From Flavobacterium sp. SLB02 (GTDB lineage: Bacteria; Bacteroidota; Bacteroidia; Flavobacteriales; Flavobacteriaceae), in NCBI RefSeq assembly GCF_009664855.1, contig NZ_CP045928.1:2697755-2761754 (forward strand): DNA of 64,000 nucleotides, written 5' to 3'. A program made the translations under genes and the position numbers. Shown piece after piece: positions 37,644 through 47,007 of the stretch (position 1 is its first letter; each line of letters begins with the position of its first letter). Below the pieces are notes generated by a model. It was not told where the DNA came from, did not search any database, and saw only the letters and a list, made by a program, of their open reading frames with translations.

Positions 37644-39317
37644 GTGCAAGAACAATCAAAATCACATAGTTTTATATTTCCCAAAACTCCTACGGGAGTA
37701 GACGGCCTTGATGAGATTACTGATGGTGGATTTCCTAAAGGACGACCAACTTTAATCTGCGGTGGTGCCGGCTGCGGAAAGACATTGTTATCAATGCAAT
37801 TCCTTATTAGAGGTATTACAGAGTATAACGAACCCGGAGTTTTCATGTCTTTTGAAGAGCCTTCGGATGACCTTACTTTAAACGTAAAATCACTTGGTTT
37901 CGACCTTGAAAAGCTTAAAGCTGATAAAAAACTCGTTGTAGATCATGTTAGGGTCGAAAGATCTGAAATTGAAGAAGCCGGCGAATACGATCTTGATGGT
38001 TTATTCATCAGGTTAGGCCATGCCATAGATTCGATAAAAGCAAAACGTGTGGTTCTTGATACTATAGAATCTCTTTTTGCAGGTCTTGACAATCAGGCGA
38101 TTCTTAGGGCGGAGCTGCGAAGATTATTTCATTGGTTAAAAACTAAAGGTGTAACAGCCATTATTACAGGAGAACGTGGCGAAGCAACGTTAACGCGTCA
38201 GGGACTGGAAGAATATGTTTCAGATTGCGTAATTGTGCTGGATCACCGTGTTATAGAGCAGGTTTCTACAAGAAGGCTTCGTATTGTAAAATACAGAGGA
38301 TCAACGCACGGTACAAATGAATATCCTTTTCTTATTGATGAAGACGGAATATCAGTGCTTCCAATCACCTCATTAAAACTGGATAACGAAGTCTCTTCGG
38401 ATGTAATTTCGACCGGAGTTCCGGGATTAAACGAAATGTTTCAGGGTAGCGGATTTTATCGCGGAAGTAATATATTAGTATCCGGAACGGCAGGAACAGC
38501 TAAAACCACCATTGCGTGCTACTTTGCTAATGAGCAATGCGAAAAGAAAGAAAAAACAATTTATTTTGCGTTTGAAGAATCACCTCAGCAATTGGTTCGA
38601 AACATGAAATCGATCAATGTGAATTTGCAAAAGCATCTTGACAACGGTACTTTACAAATACATTCTTCAAGACCTTCGCTAAATGGTCTCGAGCTTCATT
38701 TGCTTACGTTGCGAAAATTAATAAAGGAGTTTAAACCTACTACCATCATTATCGATCCTATTAGTAATTTAATCACAGTAGGAAGTGAACATGAAGTACG
38801 TTCGATGCTGGTAAGGCTTATTGATATGCTAAAAGCAAACAATATTACAGCACTTTTTACGTCATTAAATAAACAAACGGATAATTTCAGGCCTGATCTT
38901 GCAGAAGAATCTGTATCCTCATTGGTCGATACCTGGATCACCGTGCGTGATATGGAAGGAATTGGCGAAAGAAACCGCGGGATATTTATTGTAAAAGCGC
39001 GAGGAATGGGACATTCTAATCAGGTAAGGGAATTTGTAATTACTGATAAAGGTATAGAATTACTGGATGTAGAATTAGGTCCTCAGGGTATCTTAACCGG
39101 TGCTGCGAGAAAAACGTATCAGTTCAAGAAAACAATTTCTGATATTAAGCTTCAGAACGAAATTAGCCGAAAAGACAGGGAAATTGAGCGCAAACGCAAA
39201 GTTCTTGAAGCCAATATAGAAGCACTTAAAAATGAATTCGAATCTGCAGAGGAAGAGTTAAGTATCCTGAAAGCTACAGAAGAATTGCAGGAAAAGATGT
39301 CTTCGAAAAAAAAATAG
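37644..39317 (+). CDS. KaiC-like double-domain ATPase
   Basis: A 557-residue RecA-fold ATPase with two KaiC domains (about 10-245 and 250-485) and a C-terminal coiled coil (about 490-555). Domain 1 has Walker A GGAGCGKT (Lys46) and the glutamate pair Glu71/Glu72. Domain 2 has SGTAGTAKTT (Lys287) in which the Gly before Lys is Ala, and Glu311/Glu312. At the place of the cyanobacterial phosphosites Ser431/Thr432 it has Ser425/Ser426 (ESVSSLVDT). The start is a GTG. It heads an operon with two KaiB-like proteins, a kinase and a response regulator; there is no KaiA. A role in signalling or stress timing is inferred. Confidence 0.92.
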   Translation: MQEQSKSHSFIFPKTPTGVDGLDEITDGGFPKGRPTLICGGAGCGKTLLSMQFLIRGITEYNEPGVFMSFEEPSDDLTLNVKSLGFDLEKLKADKKLVVDHVRVERSEIEEAGEYDLDGLFIRLGHAIDSIKAKRVVLDTIESLFAGLDNQAILRAELRRLFHWLKTKGVTAIITGERGEATLTRQGLEEYVSDCVIVLDHRVIEQVSTRRLRIVKYRGSTHGTNEYPFLIDEDGISVLPITSLKLDNEVSSDVISTGVPGLNEMFQGSGFYRGSNILVSGTAGTAKTTIACYFANEQCEKKEKTIYFAFEESPQQLVRNMKSINVNLQKHLDNGTLQIHSSRPSLNGLELHLLTLRKLIKEFKPTTIIIDPISNLITVGSEHEVRSMLVRLIDMLKANNITALFTSLNKQTDNFRPDLAEESVSSLVDTWITVRDMEGIGERNRGIFIVKARGMGHSNQVREFVITDKGIELLDVELGPQGILTGAARKTYQFKKTISDIKLQNEISRKDREIERKRKVLEANIEALKNEFESAEEELSILKATEELQEKMSSKKK

Positions 39318-39323
39318 AGTAAA

Positions 39324-39620
39324 ATGAAAAAAGAAGCTGTAGCCGAATGGCAATTACGACTATATATTGCAGGCCAAACGCCAAAATCAATAACGGCACT
39401 GGAAAATATAAAAAAATACGCTGAAGAACATTTGAAAGGAATTTACAGTATTGAGATTGTAGATTTGCTTAAAAATCCGCAATTGGCAGAAGGTGATCAG
39501 ATTTTTGCTGTACCTACATTGGTTAGAAAATTTCCAGAACCTATTCGTAAGATCATTGGCGATCTTTCGAATGAGGAACGAGTACTTGTTGGGCTTAATA
39601 TAAAACCCTTAAACTCTTAA
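39324..39620 (+). CDS. KaiB-like protein 1
   Basis: A 98-residue thioredoxin-like-fold protein with the KaiB pattern: [60 protein letters not shown] and [14 protein letters not shown]. In cyanobacteria KaiB switches fold and binds the KaiC CI ring. It starts 6 bp after the KaiC-like gene and 4 bp before a second KaiB-like gene, so expression is tightly coupled. Confidence 0.93.
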   Translation: MKKEAVAEWQLRLYIAGQTPKSITALENIKKYAEEHLKGIYSIEIVDLLKNPQLAEGDQIFAVPTLVRKFPEPIRKIIGDLSNEERVLVGLNIKPLNS

Positions 39621-39624
39621 AAAA

Positions 39625-39924
39625 ATGGATGATTCATCTGATGGCTCAAGTACAACCAAACATAAATTTATGCTTTTTGTTTCGGGTATGTCTGTTAAAT
39701 CAGGTCATGCTATCGAAAACCTGCGTAAAATCTGCGACCAATATCTCAAAGATAATTACGAATTAGAGATTATAGACATTAGTCGCGATACAGAACAGGC
39801 GGCAATACATCAAATAGTAGCAATACCTACCCTGATTAAAACAAATCCTGCTCCAAGACGAATAATTCTTGGTGATCTATCAGACAAAGAAAAGGTATTA
39901 AGAATCCTAAACATACGCGAATAA
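39625..39924 (+). CDS. KaiB-like protein 2
   Basis: A 99-residue paralogue of the preceding gene: FMLFVSGMSVKSGHAIENLRKICDQYL, LEIIDISRDTEQAAIHQIVAIPTLIK and RRIILGDLSDKEKVLRIL. The two copies are clearly diverged, which suggests distinct partners, perhaps the KaiC-like ring and the downstream kinase. One base separates it from the kinase gene. Confidence 0.92.
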   Translation: MDDSSDGSSTTKHKFMLFVSGMSVKSGHAIENLRKICDQYLKDNYELEIIDISRDTEQAAIHQIVAIPTLIKTNPAPRRIILGDLSDKEKVLRILNIRE

Positions 39925-39925
39925 T

Positions 39926-41182
39926 TTGAAGGACAATAATACAAATATAGAATCCCTACAAGCTGAAATAGCTGCCTTAAAAGAACAACTTTATGAATCT
40001 AATAGTATTGTTGATGCCATAAAAGAGGGAGATGTCGATGCATTGGTGGTCAATACAAATGGGACCCCACAACTTTATTCGTTAGAAACTGCCGATTATA
40101 CCTTCAGGCTTCTGATCGAAAAATTTGGACAAGGTGCGCTGAGTATTTCGAGAAACGGGCTGATATTATATTGTAATGATTATTTCTCGAAACTGATAGG
40201 CTTGCCTGCTGAAAAAATAATTGGAAATTACATTTACGAATACTTTAATAGTAAGGACAATTTCGTACCCATTATCGAAGCTTTAAAATATGGTATTACC
40301 ACACATGAAATTGTGTTTAAAACAGAGACGTACAGAAATACTTTTCCTGCCTATATAGCCGTAACAGATCTTGAACCTGCAGTTCAGGGAATTGGAATCG
40401 TGATTACAGACCTGACGGAGAAGAAAAAACACGAAGATGCTTTGATACAGCATCAAAAAGATCTTGAAGAAAAAATTCACGAATTAAACAGAATAAATGC
40501 CAATCTGGAAGAGTTTATTCATGTCATATCGCATGATCTTAAAGAACCTCTTCGGAAAATTGTAATGTATAATGGTCGTATAGATGCCAGTTACCTTTCT
40601 GAAGCTGATGCTAAATCTATGAATGTCATGAAATCAGCTGCTTTACGATTAAATTCGCTGGTAGATGATTTAGTGAGTTATTCTTCTCATACAGCACAGG
40701 AAGAACGTACAGATGTTAACCTGGTCGATATAATCCGTGAAGTAAGCGATGATCTCGAAATTATAATAACAGATAAAAAAGCAGTTATTGAGATAGGAAA
40801 ACTGCCTACCCTAAAAGCTTCGCGAGTGCAAATGCGTCAGCTTTTTTCTAATCTTATTTCAAATGCTATTAAATACAGCAAAAAAGAGGGTTTCCCGCTC
40901 ATTCAGATTTCTCAAATTGATAATTTTGAATCAGAAATTCCAAACCAGCCTGAACAATATTTAAAAATTCAGATCAAAGACAACGGTATAGGTATGGAAC
41001 AAAATCATTTGCTTAAAATTTTTACTATTTTTCAGCGTCTGCATGCCAAAAATGAATATTCCGGAAACGGAATTGGTCTTGCCATCTGCAAAAAAATCAT
41101 GGAGAACCATTCAGGAAATATTACCGTAGAAAGTAAACTGAATGAGGGCACTACATTTAACCTTTATTTCCCAATCTTATAA
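39926..41182 (+). CDS. PAS domain sensor histidine kinase of the kai-like operon
   Basis: A 418-residue cytoplasmic kinase without membrane segments: an N-terminal coiled coil, PAS domain (about 58-170, with GALSISRNGLILYCNDYFSKLIG), HisKA with His203 (HVISHDLKEPLRKI) and HATPase with DNGIGM and GNGIGLAI. It lacks the KaiB-like N-terminal domain of cyanobacterial SasA, although two KaiB-like proteins are encoded just upstream. The start appears to be TTG at 39926, one base after the KaiB stop; the coupling makes this plausible. The response regulator follows directly. Confidence 0.88.
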   Translation: MKDNNTNIESLQAEIAALKEQLYESNSIVDAIKEGDVDALVVNTNGTPQLYSLETADYTFRLLIEKFGQGALSISRNGLILYCNDYFSKLIGLPAEKIIGNYIYEYFNSKDNFVPIIEALKYGITTHEIVFKTETYRNTFPAYIAVTDLEPAVQGIGIVITDLTEKKKHEDALIQHQKDLEEKIHELNRINANLEEFIHVISHDLKEPLRKIVMYNGRIDASYLSEADAKSMNVMKSAALRLNSLVDDLVSYSSHTAQEERTDVNLVDIIREVSDDLEIIITDKKAVIEIGKLPTLKASRVQMRQLFSNLISNAIKYSKKEGFPLIQISQIDNFESEIPNQPEQYLKIQIKDNGIGMEQNHLLKIFTIFQRLHAKNEYSGNGIGLAICKKIMENHSGNITVESKLNEGTTFNLYFPIL

Positions 41183-41183
41183 A

Positions 41184-41588
41184 ATGCCACAATTATATAA
41201 CTTCCATATTATTATAGCTGAAGATGATATCGATGATGCCGATATCATCTGTCATACCTTTAATAAAAATCCAGATTTTGCAAAAGTAAGCCTCGTTGCC
41301 AATGGTGAAGAGCTTTTAAATTATTTAGAAGATACTTCAAACGAAACACCGGATATTATTCTTACCGATATCAACATGCCAATACTTGATGGTATTGAGG
41401 CTTTGCAACAAATTTTAAATAATAACGATTTAAAAACGATTCCCTGCTTTGTGTACTCAACAAGTATAAATCCTGTTTATAAAGAAAAATGCGATTTGAT
41501 GGGCGTAAAAGCTTATCTGATAAAACCTTATTCTATCGAAGGCTTTGATGAAATTCCTAAAAGTATTTTGTCTATTATTGAACAATAA
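41184..41588 (+). CDS. Single-domain response regulator of the kai-like operon
   Basis: About 134 residues, a receiver domain only: acidic pocket AEDDIDDAD, phospho-acceptor Asp62 (IILTDINMPILDG) and Lys in AYLIKPYS. The ATG at 41184 lies one base after the kinase stop; an in-frame ATG at 41142 inside the kinase gene is less likely. No output domain is fused, so it probably acts by protein contact. A strong terminator follows. Confidence 0.9.
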   Translation: MPQLYNFHIIIAEDDIDDADIICHTFNKNPDFAKVSLVANGEELLNYLEDTSNETPDIILTDINMPILDGIEALQQILNNNDLKTIPCFVYSTSINPVYKEKCDLMGVKAYLIKPYSIEGFDEIPKSILSIIEQ

Positions 41589-41638
41589 TACAATTTTAAA
41601 ATACACATAAATAGTAAAACTTCTTTACTTATAAAAAA

Positions 41639-41668
41639 GAGCTGATGATGGGATCAGCTCTTTTTTTT
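41639..41668 (+). terminator. Terminator of the kai-like operon
   Basis: GAGCTGAT-GATGGG-ATCAGCTC followed by eight T residues, 50 bp after the response-regulator stop. Confidence 0.9.
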
Positions 41669-42101
41669 GTCACATCTCGTTTTGTGTTTTCTTAAACAAA
41701 ACAGGCTTTTATTTCATTTTTCAACAATCTTTTACTTTATCCAAAACAACGTATCTTCATAAGGTTTTACTTAAAAAATTATCGACAAACAGCATAATTA
41801 TACGATTATTTTCAATAAATTAGAATAAATATCTTATTTATACTACAAAGAGTAATTGTTAAAAAAATACAAAAACTCTAATTTACGTAGGATTAGTATG
41901 TGCTTTTTTATCATTTTGTTTCATGTTTTAACAAATTATGTTATTATAATTTAGTAGCCAAAAAATTACATTTTACATGCCTTTTATTTAAAATACCAAT
42001 ATTACTACAGGCCGCTCTTATTTTTTATAAAATTATTCTTACTCATAAATTAAGAATAATTCGTTTCATGAATTTTATTTACCCAAATCTAGAATTACAA
42101 T
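41669..42101. other. AT-rich leader region of cassette B
   Basis: No gene is recognised. The final 95 bp match the leader of cassette A, with the identical 27-bp block at 42064-42090. The remainder shows no evident similarity to the cassette A upstream region. Confidence 0.55.
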
Positions 42102-42314
42102 ATGAAAGTTAAAAAGTTAAAGTTACTATTCGCCTTATTCCTTTGCATCTCTTTTGATAGTTATGCCTTGCCTGACCTCCCCGAACCCCAACCCAGGGGA
42201 ATTCCTCCTGTTGGTGATCAGGTACCTATAGACAGTGAAATAGCAATACTTTTTGCTGCTGGTATTTTACTTGGACTATTTTTTTTATTACGAAAACCAA
42301 AATCTACAGTTTAA
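42102..42314 (+). CDS. Small Pro-rich membrane peptide, cassette B
   Basis: A 70-residue paralogue of the peptide at 33660: signal peptide, Pro-rich linker (PEPQPRGIPPVGDQVPI), one membrane helix (IAILFAAGILLGLFFLL) and the short basic tail RKPKSTV. It sits 15 bp before the T9SS cargo gene, in the same order as in cassette A, and the basic tail is shorter. Function unknown. Confidence 0.75.
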   Translation: MKVKKLKLLFALFLCISFDSYALPDLPEPQPRGIPPVGDQVPIDSEIAILFAAGILLGLFFLLRKPKSTV

Positions 42315-42329
42315 TCTTTATCATAAGTT

Positions 42330-44153
42330 ATGAAAAAAACTATAGTACTTATTTTGATACTGACTACTACAAAATGCATTTCGCAAATCTATTTTAGTCC
42401 TAATGCTTATATGTACGTAAAAAACGAAGTGCTCTTTGTGCAGCAGGATATTAATTTAGCGTCGAATTCAAATTTATATTTGAGAAACAATTCGCAATTA
42501 TTACAAGGTACAATAACAACCAATGCCAATACCGGAACTGGTACATTATCTGTTTATCAGGAAGGTACATCAGATAACTATGATTACAATTATTGGTGCG
42601 CTCCCGTAGGAAGTACGAGTCCTGTTCCAGCAGAAATTGGAAAATTTGGAATCACAATGTTAGGCAGGCCTACAACTTCCACTGCATTCACGACTGCTAC
42701 CATTTTACCTGCAACAACTTCTGACGGAACATCATCTCCCCTTGCAATAGCCTCAAAATGGATTTACAAGTTAAGTAGTGCTACTAATTATTCGCAATGG
42801 GTTTTCGTTGGCAATGCTACAACACTCGCTCCCGGAGAAGGCTTTTCTATGAAAGGAACCAGCGGAACTGATCCCACAGATCCTGAAGTAACTGGAATAA
42901 CCAACAATCCCGGAAGTGCACAGCGATATGATTTTAGAGGAAGACCCAATGATGGTAACATAACCATTACATTGGCTACTAACAGTAGTACTTTAACAGG
43001 TAATCCTTATCCATCGGCTATAGATCTAAATGCTTTTCTTTTTGATCCGTCTAATACAGCAACCGGAGGTACTGCTTACTTTTGGGAACATGATAAAACA
43101 GTTAACTCTCATACCCTAATTAATTATAGAGGAGGTTATGGATCTTACGCACCTATGGATGTAAATTCTAATGGTGTTTATACCGCTGCAACTTTTAGCT
43201 CTTATAATGGAGACGGATCAATGAATCCTGGTGGTGCATCATCCGGACTTGTAATAAATCGACGATACTCACCTATAGGTCAAGGGTTTGTCATTAATGC
43301 TATTGCTAATGGAAGTGCAATATTCAAAAATAGTCATAGAGTTTATGTTAAAGAAGCTGTAGGTTCTTCTCAATTTGAAAGACAAACACCAAAAGATAAA
43401 AATACCAAGAAAGAAGATACTGCCAAAGAAAACTCAGAAACAGAAAATAATGTGGCTGAAAATGTTTCGCATTTTAAACTAAATACAATTATCAACAATC
43501 AATTTACCAGACAACTAGCTTTAGCTTTTTTACCCAGAGCTACAGACGGGATTGATTACGGCATCGATGCGTTAAATATGGATGATGGCTTGCCTAATGA
43601 TATTACTTTTTTGATCGAAAATGGCAGCTACGTTATTCAGGGAGTCACTTTTGATGAAACAAAAAAAATCGCACTCACGGTAAAAGCTGCCACAACTACT
43701 AATTTTAAATTTTTCATTCCGGAAGTCATCAACTTTGACACAACTCAGAAAATTTATATTTATGATGCGCTTGATAACTCTTATCATGACGTTAAAAATG
43801 GAACTTATGAAGTTTCTATTACACCGGGTGTTTACAATGACCGGTTTAAAGTTGCTTTTAGAGATGCCAATACACTTGGTGTCGGCAGCAATATTGTCAA
43901 ACAATTTTTCATCAGTCAGGACAATGTCAATAGCAATTTAAAAGTTTCAAATCCTCATAATTTTGCGCTAAAATCATTTAAACTTTATGATATTCTGGGC
44001 AAAAATGTATTGTCTAAAAAAGATCTGGGAACAAACGAAAATTATACTTTCTCCACTACAGGATTAAGCAGCGGTGTTTACATCACAGAATTTTTAACTA
44101 CCGATAACCAAAGATTTACCGAGAAAATTGTCATCTCAAATTCAGGCAAATAA
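42330..44153 (+). CDS. T9SS type A sorting-domain protein, cassette B
   Basis: A 607-residue paralogue of the protein at 33947, with the same signal peptide region, central NYWCAPVGS and TGNPYPSAIDLNAFL segments and the C-terminal type IX sorting domain (KSFKLYDILGKNVLSKKDLG to VISNSGK). A Lys/Glu-rich insertion (about 350-380, KDKNTKKEDTAKENSETENN) lengthens the linker compared with its paralogue. It is expected at the cell surface. Function unknown. Confidence 0.87.
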   Translation: MKKTIVLILILTTTKCISQIYFSPNAYMYVKNEVLFVQQDINLASNSNLYLRNNSQLLQGTITTNANTGTGTLSVYQEGTSDNYDYNYWCAPVGSTSPVPAEIGKFGITMLGRPTTSTAFTTATILPATTSDGTSSPLAIASKWIYKLSSATNYSQWVFVGNATTLAPGEGFSMKGTSGTDPTDPEVTGITNNPGSAQRYDFRGRPNDGNITITLATNSSTLTGNPYPSAIDLNAFLFDPSNTATGGTAYFWEHDKTVNSHTLINYRGGYGSYAPMDVNSNGVYTAATFSSYNGDGSMNPGGASSGLVINRRYSPIGQGFVINAIANGSAIFKNSHRVYVKEAVGSSQFERQTPKDKNTKKEDTAKENSETENNVAENVSHFKLNTIINNQFTRQLALAFLPRATDGIDYGIDALNMDDGLPNDITFLIENGSYVIQGVTFDETKKIALTVKAATTTNFKFFIPEVINFDTTQKIYIYDALDNSYHDVKNGTYEVSITPGVYNDRFKVAFRDANTLGVGSNIVKQFFISQDNVNSNLKVSNPHNFALKSFKLYDILGKNVLSKKDLGTNENYTFSTTGLSSGVYITEFLTTDNQRFTEKIVISNSGK

Positions 44154-44207
44154 AACTTAAACTTTTGAGCAAAAAAAATACACACCACTAACTAATATTT
44201 AGAAATT

Positions 44208-45677
44208 ATGAGCACTAAATCTACTCTACAAAATCATAAAACATTATTAATGTTGTTTTTCTTTCTTATTACTTCGATAGGAAATGCACAAATCGGTATT
44301 GGAACAACAACGCCAGATGCTACTTCTATTGTGGATATCACCTCAACAACAAAAGGGATGCTAGCTCCCAGAATGACAACTATTCAGAGAAATGCTATAA
44401 CAACTCCTGCACAAGGACTATTAGTTTATGATACCGATTTAAAATCATTTTATTATTTCTCTACTCCAAGCGGCTGGTTACCTCTTTTAAACAGCTCGGT
44501 AGGAAGAACTAATTTTAAACGCGTAAAATCTGCAGCTGACTTGGCGCCTGAGCTTCTAGCAGGAGGATCTGTTTATCTCTTAAATACAAATACATTATAT
44601 GAAATAAACGGATCAATAACACTGGCTGCGCCTATTAATTTAAATGATGCCTATGTAACCGGAGTTGATACCAACGAAGATATTCTTACATTTCCGGGAG
44701 GAACAATTTTTCAGGGGACTACAGGAGGAAGTATCAGGAATGTGACTTTAAGAGGAGGAAGAGCTTTTAACATCACTGGCGGGACTTCTCTTTTTGTTCA
44801 GAATACAATTGTAGACGGGCAGACAACCGGAACCGCTGGAACCATTGCAAATGTGGGGCTATATTTTGGAAATATTATTCAGTTTATAAACAATATAGGA
44901 GGAATGACTTATACCAGTATTAGTAATTTACTTTTAAGCAATCAGGCTTGGTTCAGTTCAAATACCGGAACTTTTGAAACCTTTACGGGCATCTTTGGGC
45001 AAATACAAAAAAATAGTGGATTTAGTCAGGTTGGTGCTGGTGCAATAGGTATTGATGTTTCTTCGAATCCATCCATAACTGGTGATGCAGTTTTAGAATC
45101 AGTGGTTTTTTCGGGAGCTAATAGTGCTGGATATATAAAACCATATACATCCGGAACATATACAGGATATAATTTTAACAACAGCTGGAATGTAAGGTGC
45201 GCCGGAATTCCTACAGAATCAGATGCCAATGCAGTTGGAGATTTTGCAATTGACGGAGGGATTGGTGGTGGAGTTAGTACAAATCTTGGGTCAGGAAATC
45301 CAAGTGCTATCGTAAAAATTGCTGGAAATTCTACCTCTTATAATTTATTCAGATTTTCTACAGACTCAGGTATAAGTAATCGATTGAAATATTTAGGAAA
45401 AAAGAAAAGAATTTTTCAAATTTCAGGATCAGTTTCCGTTCAAGTTTCTAATACAGCAATCTACGCTATTTATATAGCTAAAAATAGTACTGCTTTAAAT
45501 CAATATAAAATTTACGGCAAAGGCAATCCTCCCCTTTTGAGTACTGATATTATTGTTCTTCCAATAAATGCATCTATTGAATTATCCAATAATGACTATA
45601 TAGAAATTGGTGTACAACGTGCAAACTCCAGTAGCGGCGATGTTGTTGTTCCAAATATGGCAATTACGATTAAATAA
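44208..45677 (+). CDS. Secreted beta-rich protein, cassette B
   Basis: A 489-residue paralogue of the protein at 35757: signal peptide, N-terminal IGIGTTTPDATSIVDITSTTKGMLAPRM, a Gly/Thr/Asn-rich middle and the C-terminal KYLGKKKRIFQISGSVSVQV to MAITIK. The middle third differs most, which suggests it carries the specificity. It has no sorting domain. Function unknown. Confidence 0.8.
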   Translation: MSTKSTLQNHKTLLMLFFFLITSIGNAQIGIGTTTPDATSIVDITSTTKGMLAPRMTTIQRNAITTPAQGLLVYDTDLKSFYYFSTPSGWLPLLNSSVGRTNFKRVKSAADLAPELLAGGSVYLLNTNTLYEINGSITLAAPINLNDAYVTGVDTNEDILTFPGGTIFQGTTGGSIRNVTLRGGRAFNITGGTSLFVQNTIVDGQTTGTAGTIANVGLYFGNIIQFINNIGGMTYTSISNLLLSNQAWFSSNTGTFETFTGIFGQIQKNSGFSQVGAGAIGIDVSSNPSITGDAVLESVVFSGANSAGYIKPYTSGTYTGYNFNNSWNVRCAGIPTESDANAVGDFAIDGGIGGGVSTNLGSGNPSAIVKIAGNSTSYNLFRFSTDSGISNRLKYLGKKKRIFQISGSVSVQVSNTAIYAIYIAKNSTALNQYKIYGKGNPPLLSTDIIVLPINASIELSNNDYIEIGVQRANSSSGDVVVPNMAITIK

Positions 45678-45690
45678 TTTATTTCTTAAA

Positions 45691-45726
45691 AAAAGGGAAT
45701 AGAAATTTTAGTTTCTATTCCCTTTT
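45691..45726. terminator. Bidirectional terminator after cassette B
   Basis: AAAAGGGAATAGAAA / TTTCTATTCCCTTTT forms a 15-bp stem with a 6-base loop between convergent genes. A-rich and T-rich flanks allow use from both strands. Confidence 0.88.
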
Positions 45727-45740
45727 CATTTGAATTTATA

Positions 45741-46754
45741 TTAAAACTTAATAGCAATCTTTCCAATCGTCCTTCCAGATTCCAGCAACTCATGCGCCTT
45801 TTTAAAATTTTCAGGTGTAAGCCCGATAAGTGTTTCGTTCAGCGTTGTTTTTAATATGCCATCATCCAGAAGATCCGCAATTTTATTTAGAATGTTATGC
45901 TGCTCCTGCATATCTTCCGTTTCAAACATCGAGCGCGTGTACATGAATTCCCAGGAAAAAGAAGCACTTTTAGTCTTTAATTTATTTAGTACAACTGGAT
46001 CATTGCTTCCGGTAATGGATGCAATATGACCTTGAGGTTTGATCAATTCTACCATGGTGTCCCAATAAGCATTGGTATCAACAAAGTCCAAAATAAAGTC
46101 TGCATATTCAAATCCCGCTTTACGAACCGAAGCAACCAAATCTTTATGATCTACGACAAAATCAGCGCCTTGTTTTTTACACCAATCGATAGTTTCCGGA
46201 CGGGATGCTGTTGCAATAACGGTAAGTCCGGCAATTTTCTTAGCCAGTTGAATTGCAATCGAACCTACTCCGCCAGCGCCTCCAATAATTAAAATCGATT
46301 TTCCTTTGTCTTTTTCAGGACTGATTCTGATACGGTCAAATAATATTTCCCAGGCAGTTAAACCAGTTAATGGTATAACAGCAGCTTCTTCAATACTTAG
46401 CGATGTTGGCTTTTTACCCACAATTCGCTCATCAATAACCTGATATTCAGCATTGCTTCCTGGTTTGGTAATATCTCCGGCGTAAAATACCGCATCGCCT
46501 ACCTCAAATAAACGCACATCTTCTCCTACTGCTTCTACAATTCCTACGGCATCCCAGCCAATAATTTTTGGAGTTTCAAGAACCGTATCTTTTGCACTAT
46601 TCTGACGTATCTTAAAATCAACCGGATTTACAGATACAGCACTTATTTTGACCAACAAATCACGTTTAACCGGAATTGGTTTTGGAGTTTCAAATGCTAT
46701 AAAGCTCTCTTTTTCAGCAATGGGTAATGAAGTTTTAAATCCTATAGCTTTCAT
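45741..46754 (-). CDS. Zinc-type alcohol dehydrogenase family (quinone oxidoreductase-like)
   Basis: A 337-residue medium-chain dehydrogenase/reductase: GroES-like N-terminal domain (VNPVDFKIRQ, PKIIGWDAVGIVEAVG) and Rossmann domain with the NADP loop GGAGGVGSIAIQLAKK. The structural and catalytic zinc cysteines of true alcohol dehydrogenases are not seen, so a zinc-free NADPH:quinone or enone reductase is more likely. A -7/-33 pair lies just upstream on the minus strand. Confidence 0.9.
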   Translation of the reverse strand: MKAIGFKTSLPIAEKESFIAFETPKPIPVKRDLLVKISAVSVNPVDFKIRQNSAKDTVLETPKIIGWDAVGIVEAVGEDVRLFEVGDAVFYAGDITKPGSNAEYQVIDERIVGKKPTSLSIEEAAVIPLTGLTAWEILFDRIRISPEKDKGKSILIIGGAGGVGSIAIQLAKKIAGLTVIATASRPETIDWCKKQGADFVVDHKDLVASVRKAGFEYADFILDFVDTNAYWDTMVELIKPQGHIASITGSNDPVVLNKLKTKSASFSWEFMYTRSMFETEDMQEQHNILNKIADLLDDGILKTTLNETLIGLTPENFKKAHELLESGRTIGKIAIKF

Positions 46755-46785
46755 ATTTTTTAATTTTTAAGTTCTCATTATACTA

Positions 46786-46815
46786 CAAAGATACTAGCAG
46801 TTGGAATTGTACAAA
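46786..46815 (-). promoter_or_regulatory. Promoter of the oxidoreductase gene
   Basis: On the minus strand, TTTG (complement of 46812-46815) and TATCTTTG (complement of 46786-46793) are separated by 18 bp, and the -7 element lies 31 bp upstream of the ATG. Confidence 0.55.
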
Positions 46816-46890
46816 TGGTATAAGTTGATTGTATATCTGTATAAATTTACCAAATTTCGACGGTGTTTTTTACTGGTTAATTTCCTAAAA

Positions 46891-46963
46891 TCCGTTTCCC
46901 GTACAATTTTGTCCGCCTCCGCCTAATTTATCCATTACAAGAACTGAACTCAATATACTTTTG
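46891..46963 (+). promoter_or_regulatory. Candidate LytTR site and promoter of the porin gene
   Basis: The direct repeat TCCGTTTCC (46891-46899) / TCCGCCTCC (46912-46920) has a 21-bp period. TACTTTTG (46956-46963), a perfect TAnnTTTG, starts 36 bp after the second repeat, and no -33 element is evident, as expected for an activator-dependent promoter. The likely regulator is the LytTR protein at 48803. Confidence 0.5.
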
Positions 46964-47007
46964 ACGGGTATAAAAAAATAATTAGTATAAAACAAAAATT
47001 TAAAATT

